Source: JAYRWN01 sp041917975
GTDB lineage: Bacteria; Bacteroidota; Bacteroidia; Chitinophagales; Saprospiraceae
Assembly: GCA_041917975.1 (NCBI GenBank)
Contig: JAYRWN010000102.1
Coordinates: forward strand, 1-57,148
DNA: 57,148 nucleotides
Reading direction: 5' to 3'
Shown: one piece after another, positions 51,944 to 57,148 of the stretch
Layout of the letters: every line of letters starts with the position of its first letter
Numbering within the stretch: position 1 is the first letter of the stretch
The notes under the pieces: model-generated
The model's database searches: none
The model's input: only the letters and a program-made list of their open reading frames with translations
Told to the model about the DNA's origin: nothing
Position numbers and translations under genes: made by a program

Positions 51944-53026
51944 CTTGAGGTATTTACGTTTAATCTGTTCCCATTCTTCTTCGCGGTACACGATGTTTTT
52001 AAAAATAAATGATTTTAAACAAGAATTACCGAAATTTTTCATGGCATAATGATGTAATCTAAACCTCAACTTATTTTTATACTCCTCAATCATATAGGTT
52101 TTTAAAAAAAATTTAAATTTTGTCCAATAAAGGATTAGCTGGTTCAAAATATTTAGTCGACTGTATTGTACGGGAGTAGAATAAGGAGAGGCAGCTATTT
52201 CGTCCAACCAAAACCGGTGAAGGAAAGCCAATTGTTCCGGCATAAAAAAAGTATGTCCCTGGCCGACACGCGAACTGGTGACGGGTTTATGCAGATTATG
52301 ATGTAAGATATACATCTGTTCTTGCTGATCCAGGTAGGATCTTTTATGCTGAAATTCCAGCATACCAGCTTCAAAATCAATATTCATAAATTGACAAACT
52401 TCCTCTAGTGTCTTCCTTGGGTTATAAACCAAATCCTCATATTTGATACGAATATGCTCATGACTGGAAAACGTTTTATGCCTATATAATTCCTGCAAAC
52501 CTCGTTTAACGAGTACCGCCATGGTTATCAGCAATCGGCGGGTCATGGGGATTTTTTTCCCGGCCATCATACCCTTGCACAACGAAGCCATGATATCTAT
52601 TGGGTCACGAAGCAGGGCGATATATTTTGATTGCGGAAAAATTTCATTTATGGTTGGTATATAGAACAGATTTTCAGGAGTTTTTTCTATATAACAATCG
52701 GCTCCTGCCCGAGCGAGGTAATCCCGGATAATATCTTGAAACCAGGTTTCTGTTCTGACCGGATAATCCATTTTTCGCAAGGCCTGCAGGGCAAAACAAC
52801 CGGCGATGGGATGGTCAAGGTGGCGGGTATAACGGTAAAAATAGTCGAGCATGATCAAGGCCTGATATGGATCGGCAAGCATTTTTTCCGCCTTTAACCG
52901 CCATAGCACCCGGCCGGATGAAATTTCCGGGCAAACGGCCACCTGGGAATGATTATCCAGCATCAATTCCAGCATGGTGGTACCCGAGCGTGGCAGACCA
53001 AGGATAAAGAAAATCGGACGAGTCAC
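51938..53026 (-). CDS. Sulfotransferase-family protein
   Basis: A 362-residue enzyme starting at a GTG (53026). The PAPS-binding loop FILGLPRSGTTMLELML (about 6-22) and the 3'-phosphate region KYIALLRDPIDIMASL (about 133-148) are clear. The remainder resembles the Sulfotransfer_3-type family, whose members sulfate sugars, lipids or small molecules with PAPS. It is cytosolic. It is the last gene of the minus-strand arabinose-donor operon (16-base gap to the SDR), so the sulfated substrate may belong to the same glycan. No PAPS synthesis genes are in the window. Confidence 0.86.
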   Translation of the reverse strand: MTRPIFFILGLPRSGTTMLELMLDNHSQVAVCPEISSGRVLWRLKAEKMLADPYQALIMLDYFYRYTRHLDHPIAGCFALQALRKMDYPVRTETWFQDIIRDYLARAGADCYIEKTPENLFYIPTINEIFPQSKYIALLRDPIDIMASLCKGMMAGKKIPMTRRLLITMAVLVKRGLQELYRHKTFSSHEHIRIKYEDLVYNPRKTLEEVCQFMNIDFEAGMLEFQHKRSYLDQQEQMYILHHNLHKPVTSSRVGQGHTFFMPEQLAFLHRFWLDEIAASPYSTPVQYSRLNILNQLILYWTKFKFFLKTYMIEEYKNKLRFRLHHYAMKNFGNSCLKSFIFKNIVYREEEWEQIKRKYLKL

Positions 53027-53042
53027 TGTACTATATTTCTCA

Positions 53043-53801
53043 TTAAAAATTGGTCCGGCAAAAAATAGATTCCGGAATTAATTTGATGCACGCCATGATC
53101 CACCGCCAGCGGGGAGAAACATAAATTATTTTTTTCCCTGTTTTGAACGCACGAAATATTTGCTCAGCCGCCTGTAGCGGAGAAGTTATCAACCAACCTG
53201 GCCATTTATCACCTGAAAGCATATTAGTGCCCAAATACCCGGGTAAAACCGTGAGAACCTGGATGCCCTGCGCGCACAGCTGGTTTCTCAACCCACTCAA
53301 ATAAACACTGAACCCGGCTTTGGCGGCGCCATAGATGTAATTTTTTTTTCTGCCCCGTTCACCGGCTACCGAAGAAATACCAATGATGGAGCCTGATTTC
53401 CTTTTCTCCATCGCCTGCGCTGCCAGATTCAGGATGGACACTTGCGCCAGCAGGTTAGAGCCCATAATTTGCTGAACTTCCCTAAAATCGTTTTGGCCCT
53501 GCTCCTGATCACCCAGATACCCAATCGCCGCAATTACCACCTCAGGAGAATTCGGCAGTCCCTGATAAAAGGCAGGATGTGCAGCATAATCCATGCCATC
53601 AAAAACGTGCCAGGAGGCGCAAATACCGCAGCGCTGAATTAACTGATTAGAAAACTGCTGGTCAAATTTTTCCGCATATTTTGAGGTGAGCAATAAATTA
53701 TATCCCTCCTGGGCAAATCTGGCGGCCAAAGCCTGCCCTAATCCTGAATTACCCCCCAGAATCAAACAATATTTTTTAGCGGTTTTGTCTTCATTCGTCA
53801 T
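53043..53801 (-). CDS. DprE2-like SDR reductase
   Basis: 252 residues from ATG 53801 (an upstream TTG at 53810 is less likely). It is a short-chain dehydrogenase with the cofactor loop GGNSGLG (16-22), the strand VVIAAIGYLGDQEQGQ, catalytic Ser in GISSVAGERG and YGAAK (Tyr/Lys). DprE2 reduces the 2-keto intermediate made by DprE1 to give decaprenyl-phospho-arabinofuranose. The adjacent DprE1-like gene (9-18 bases apart) and the UbiA-type gene make this assignment likely; on its own the SDR would be ambiguous. It is cytosolic or membrane-associated. Confidence 0.84.
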   Translation of the reverse strand: MTNEDKTAKKYCLILGGNSGLGQALAARFAQEGYNLLLTSKYAEKFDQQFSNQLIQRCGICASWHVFDGMDYAAHPAFYQGLPNSPEVVIAAIGYLGDQEQGQNDFREVQQIMGSNLLAQVSILNLAAQAMEKRKSGSIIGISSVAGERGRKKNYIYGAAKAGFSVYLSGLRNQLCAQGIQVLTVLPGYLGTNMLSGDKWPGWLITSPLQAAEQIFRAFKTGKKIIYVSPRWRWIMACIKLIPESIFCRTNF

Positions 53802-53819
53802 GATCCACAAAAATACATT

Positions 53820-55139
53820 TTACAGATTTAAACGCTCGGCCAGCAAAGACCGGAACAGAGTCCGATCAGCTACTGCATCGGGGTACATCTTGCGGAAAAC
53901 TTCCGGCGACAAACGGGCATCTTTAGCCAAATATACCCTGCCCTGACCAGCTAACACAATCTGATCCAAAGCAGTCATCAAGTTAAGCGCGGACGGAGAG
54001 GCTTTAAAATCTAAAGCTAAGGTAAAACCTTCCATTGGGAAACTCAAAGGTGACGCACTGGTGGTTGGGCCAAATAACTTCATCGTCGCCAGGAAAACCG
54101 GTACACCGGCGGACTTAATCAGTGCAAATATTTGCGCAAAGCCGTGATAACTGGTTTTGAGTGGGAGTACACACTGGTATTGATACAATCCGGCTTTACC
54201 AAAACATCTGTTCCAAAACGGGATTTGATCCAGAGGAAAAAAGAAATCGTTCAGGTGCACAATTTTTTCACCTTGGTTATAGCGAGCAGACCAGAGTTTT
54301 GCCTGGTGTAACCAGGACTGTATAGATGTATGCATCAGGTCAACCGAGAAACCTCCGGAGCTGATCTTTATTATTTCACGGTAAAACAGCGGTTGAGATC
54401 TATAAGCTTTCTGTAACTGATCATATCCCACTGGCCGGCCGCGCGACAGTACACTGTGTATGGCGCCATCTTTGCGTCTATTCAATAAATCCAGCCAGGC
54501 TACTTTATATGGGTAATCTGTATTAGCTAACAGGCCTTCATACAGTTGGTGCCAGGAGCGGATCACCAGCTGACTTTGCAGCAGGTACGCCGTTGAAATA
54601 TTCACCAAATGCAGGGTGGCATTCAGAATAATACCGGTCAGGCCCATACCCCCGCAGGTATTAACATACAATTCACGGTTTCTATCCGGTGAGCAAGCGA
54701 CAATGTCACCATTGGCCAAAAGAATCTCCATGGCGAGCACCCATTTGGAAAATGATCCCTGACTGGGGTGATTTTTACCATGAATATTCGCTGCAATCGC
54801 ACCTCCTACCGTAACATATTTGGTGCCTGGGATGACCGGAAGAATGAAACCGGCAGGTACAATATGGGCTAACAAATTAGTTAATGTCACGCCACTTTGC
54901 ACCTGAATTATCCCGAATTGAATATCAAAAGAAATGATCCGGTTTAAGTGCAGGGTATTAAAGACGGTTTTTTGTAAGGATGCGTCACCATATGAAAGAC
55001 CGTTACCCCGTGGAATTATTTTTTGCACTTTTCCTAAAACCAATGGTATATCCTCCTGGGTGTCTGCAGAAAAAACGGTGGCCGTTGTTTGAGTATTCAT
55101 TCCCCAGCCATAAATAATTTTGGACTCCTGACTATACAA
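53820..55139 (-). CDS. DprE1-like FAD-dependent ribose-2-oxidase
   Basis: A 439-residue FAD oxidase of the VAO/PCMH type. Matches to mycobacterial DprE1 are the start GWG.....TTATVF, IPRGNGLSYGDASL (FAD-binding), GGAIAANIHGKNHPSQGSF (about 112-130) and CGGMGLTGII (about 162-171). The enzyme oxidises the 2'-OH of polyprenyl-phospho-ribofuranose as the first epimerisation step towards arabinofuranose. The only start before the conserved GWG is a TTG at 55139; the first ATG (55100) would remove it. It lies between the UbiA-type and DprE2-like genes with gaps of 13 and 9-18 bases. Confidence 0.86.
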   Translation of the reverse strand: MYSQESKIIYGWGMNTQTTATVFSADTQEDIPLVLGKVQKIIPRGNGLSYGDASLQKTVFNTLHLNRIISFDIQFGIIQVQSGVTLTNLLAHIVPAGFILPVIPGTKYVTVGGAIAANIHGKNHPSQGSFSKWVLAMEILLANGDIVACSPDRNRELYVNTCGGMGLTGIILNATLHLVNISTAYLLQSQLVIRSWHQLYEGLLANTDYPYKVAWLDLLNRRKDGAIHSVLSRGRPVGYDQLQKAYRSQPLFYREIIKISSGGFSVDLMHTSIQSWLHQAKLWSARYNQGEKIVHLNDFFFPLDQIPFWNRCFGKAGLYQYQCVLPLKTSYHGFAQIFALIKSAGVPVFLATMKLFGPTTSASPLSFPMEGFTLALDFKASPSALNLMTALDQIVLAGQGRVYLAKDARLSPEVFRKMYPDAVADRTLFRSLLAERLNL

Positions 55140-55152
55140 TTTGGAAGGATAT

Positions 55153-56025
55153 TTAATATATCAACAGATAAAAAGTAACCAACCACCCCACAATGCAAAA
55201 CTGAATCACCTGATCTTTTAATAACAAATCAATGGGGGTAGATAATTGTGGTTTATAATGTATCAAATACAAATAACGCCAGGCCCCAGGCAAAACAAAA
55301 AGAAAGGTATAATAAATATGATCATTGTTAAACCGGCGGGTAACCTCACCCGAAGAACAATATATCAGATAAAGAACCAGAATAAGCCCAACCAAAATAT
55401 ATATTGAGCAGTTAATCACCAGCAGGTAATTTTTATATATGAGTATTTTTGACCGTGGAGATTCGTTTGTCCATAGCAAAATTTCAGCACGTCTTTTGCT
55501 CAAAATAAGACTTAATGCCAATAAAAAAGTTAAACCGATGAGCCACATGGATAAAACAACCTCACTGGCTAACGCACCGGCCCATAAACGTAAAATAAAA
55601 CCAAAACTCACTACAATGAGGTCAAGAATAAATATATTTTTTAAAAACTGACTATACAACAGGTTTATTCCTACATAAATCACCATGGGTAACCACGCTT
55701 TAGTAAAAAATAAAGTTACCAACAGACCGATACTCAAAATAAGAAATAAATTAAGTGAAAACGTTCGGCTGATTAATCCCGATGCCATTGGCCGCTTTTT
55801 ATTCACAGGATGTTCACGGTCGTATTCAAGGTCAGTCCAATCGTTAAAAATATATACTAAAGAGGAAGCAAGACTAAAGCCTAAGAAGATCAGCCAAATG
55901 GAAGAACCCCATAAAACTTCCGGAAGCTTTTGTCCAAAAAAGGCCGGGGCAAAAATGAAACCATTTTTGATCCAATGAGCAGGTCTTAAAGCTTTTATGG
56001 CTGCTAACCAATTTAAATAGGCCAT
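55153..56025 (-). CDS. UbiA-family polyprenyl-phosphate phosphoribosyltransferase (Rv3806c-like)
   Basis: A 290-residue membrane protein with about nine hydrophobic segments and the UbiA signature NDWTDLEYDREHP (Asn61, Asp62, Asp65, Asp69), continued by KKRPMASG. The second motif is LKNIFILDLIVVSFGFILRL (about 130-150). The start LRPAHWIKNGFIFAP is typical of decaprenyl-phosphate phosphoribosyltransferase (Rv3806c), which makes polyprenyl-phospho-ribose-5-phosphate from PRPP. This is step one of the arabinofuranose donor path; steps two and three (DprE1/DprE2-like) follow directly downstream. The phosphatase step (a HAD-type or PAP2 enzyme) is not seen in the window. Confidence 0.88.
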   Translation of the reverse strand: MAYLNWLAAIKALRPAHWIKNGFIFAPAFFGQKLPEVLWGSSIWLIFLGFSLASSLVYIFNDWTDLEYDREHPVNKKRPMASGLISRTFSLNLFLILSIGLLVTLFFTKAWLPMVIYVGINLLYSQFLKNIFILDLIVVSFGFILRLWAGALASEVVLSMWLIGLTFLLALSLILSKRRAEILLWTNESPRSKILIYKNYLLVINCSIYILVGLILVLYLIYCSSGEVTRRFNNDHIYYTFLFVLPGAWRYLYLIHYKPQLSTPIDLLLKDQVIQFCIVGWLVTFYLLIY

Positions 56026-56250
56026 CGAGGCTATTTCTGTTCTGGTAAATAATTTCGTACAAGATATTTTATAAATTCAATAACCCCAGAATTTATTAAC
56101 AGCAGGTAATATGGTCCAATTAGTCGATAAATAATTCATCCTAAGTCATTGACCCTCGTCCAATCACTGAGCAGATAATTCTGAAATAATCAAGAATTTG
56201 TAAATTTGGAAAAACCAACCCATTCAATTGCTTTGTCAACAGTTAAAAAG

Positions 56251-57148
56251 ATGATCAGCGAGGCCGGCAGGACCCAACTTTTGGTGGTATTCATGGTATA
56301 TTTTTCGCCCTGTTTATCCGGCCAGATACCCGCCGCGGATAGCTCAAAATCTATATATGTGCCCACTCTGGATCAACACCTGTCAGCGGGAGTAGAAAAT
56401 CTTCAGGTATTTCAGCAATGGATGAAATGGCAAAATCCCGGTCATGCGCTATTAAATCACCTAAACCAGCAAGCCGCATTACTGCTGGATCAGCGCAGTG
56501 CCCTGGTGGCTAAACTGGCTACACCGGCTGACTGGCGCAAACGACAAAAACTAGTCCGTTCTACTTTAACCGGTCTGTTGGGGCCATGGCCCGAACGCAC
56601 TCCGCTCAGGACGCAAGTGACCGGAACGCTGAGGCAGGCCGGCTTCCGGATGGAAAAAATTATTTATGAGGCCTATCCCGGCGCCCATGTTCCGGCGTGT
56701 TTGTTTATTCCTGACCATGTATCCGGCAAAATGCCGGCCGTATTAAATGTTTTTGGGCACAATCAGGAATCATTTCGGGCAGAAATGTACCAGGCCATCA
56801 TTCAAAACCTGGTTAAAAAAGGCATCATGGTTTTAGCTATTGATCCCATTGGCCAGGGGGAGCATGTGCAACATTATGACCCGACACTAAAGTTTTCCAA
56901 AGTTGGATATTCGGTGGAAGAACATTGTTATTCGGGAAATCAGTGTTTTTTAACCGGCACATCACTGGCCAAATATTTTATTTGGGAGGCCATGCGCGCT
57001 ATCGACTATTTGTGCTCCCAGCCGGATGTGGACCCTAATCGCATCGGGATGACCGGGTTTTCGGGTGGAGGCACCATCACCACCTACGTCATGGCTCTCG
57101 ACGAACGGGTAAAAGTGGCCGTACCTTGCAGCTGGTCCACCGCTTCCC
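56251..57148 (+). CDS. Secreted alpha/beta hydrolase, truncated by the window end
   Basis: The 5' part (about 299 codons) of an alpha/beta hydrolase; the stop is beyond the window. ATG 56251 opens a signal peptide (LLVVFMVYFSPCLSGQ), possibly a lipoprotein (Cys22). A helical region follows, then the hydrolase core PAVLNVFGHNQESF, GIMVLAIDPIGQGEHVQ and the nucleophile elbow GFSGGG (G-x-S-x-G) after DPNRIGMT. It resembles the acetyl-xylan-esterase/dienelactone-hydrolase-like exported enzymes of Bacteroidota. It is divergent from the UbiA-type gene. The substrate is unknown; catalytic Asp and His are expected outside the window. Confidence 0.8.
   Translation, partial: MISEAGRTQLLVVFMVYFSPCLSGQIPAADSSKSIYVPTLDQHLSAGVENLQVFQQWMKWQNPGHALLNHLNQQAALLLDQRSALVAKLATPADWRKRQKLVRSTLTGLLGPWPERTPLRTQVTGTLRQAGFRMEKIIYEAYPGAHVPACLFIPDHVSGKMPAVLNVFGHNQESFRAEMYQAIIQNLVKKGIMVLAIDPIGQGEHVQHYDPTLKFSKVGYSVEEHCYSGNQCFLTGTSLAKYFIWEAMRAIDYLCSQPDVDPNRIGMTGFSGGGTITTYVMALDERVKVAVPCSWSTAS

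Overview
This window reads as part of a Bacteroidota chromosome, probably from the Saprospiria/Chitinophagia side. The evidence is a gliding-motility C-terminal (CHU_C) protein with SprB-like repeats, a T9SS type A sorting domain, S74 'tail fiber domain' and FG-GAP/UnbV proteins, propeller-Y_Y_Y sensor kinases with LytTR partners, ECF sigma genes paired with unusual anti-sigma-like genes, a DUF1080 protein and an IPTL-CTERM protein ending in the IPTMSEWG motif. No rRNA, tRNA, CRISPR array or intact insertion sequence was seen.

Left part (1-13.8 kb): a minus-strand set holds a serine-hydrolase lipoprotein, a small exported protein and a membrane LytTR regulator. Next come a small membrane protein, an SRPBCC protein, a secreted metallo-beta-lactamase-fold protein and two exported NTF2/SnoaL-fold proteins, one with a frameshifted signal peptide. 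These are followed by an ECF sigma/cupin anti-sigma pair, a NagB-like isomerase, a large SprB/CHU_C surface protein, a dead MFS transporter and an SLC13 transporter.

Middle part (13.9-34.5 kb): an S74 'tail fiber' surface protein lies beside a T9SS-sorted protein. A one-component-style sensor kinase with an early stop is followed by its LytTR response regulator. Then come a duplicated-domain lipoprotein, a second ECF sigma gene with a membrane anti-sigma/barrel-like partner, a DUF1080 protein, two unassigned cytosolic proteins and a minus-strand set (UnbV/FG-GAP lipoprotein, GH144-type glucanase, FemAB/GNAT-like acyltransferase).

Right part (34.9-56 kb): this is a surface-glycan locus. It has two Wzy/WaaL-type ligases, one with a TPR tail, and an IPTL-CTERM exported protein. 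A tightly packed plus-strand operon of about 12.5 kb follows: nucleotidyltransferase, three B12-binding-type radical SAM enzymes, four methyltransferases, two GT-C membrane glycosyltransferases, a GT4-type glycosyltransferase and a 51-residue small gene. Facing it is a minus-strand operon of UbiA-type phosphoribosyltransferase, DprE1-like oxidase, DprE2-like reductase and a sulfotransferase. This resembles the mycobacterial route to polyprenyl-phosphate-arabinofuranose. The simplest joint reading is that the operons build a heavily methylated, perhaps sulfated and arabinose-bearing envelope glycan: polyprenyl-phospho-arabinose would feed the GT-C enzymes, and the ligases would transfer the finished chain. 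The window ends inside a secreted alpha/beta hydrolase.

All functions come from reading motifs by eye; no database search was possible.
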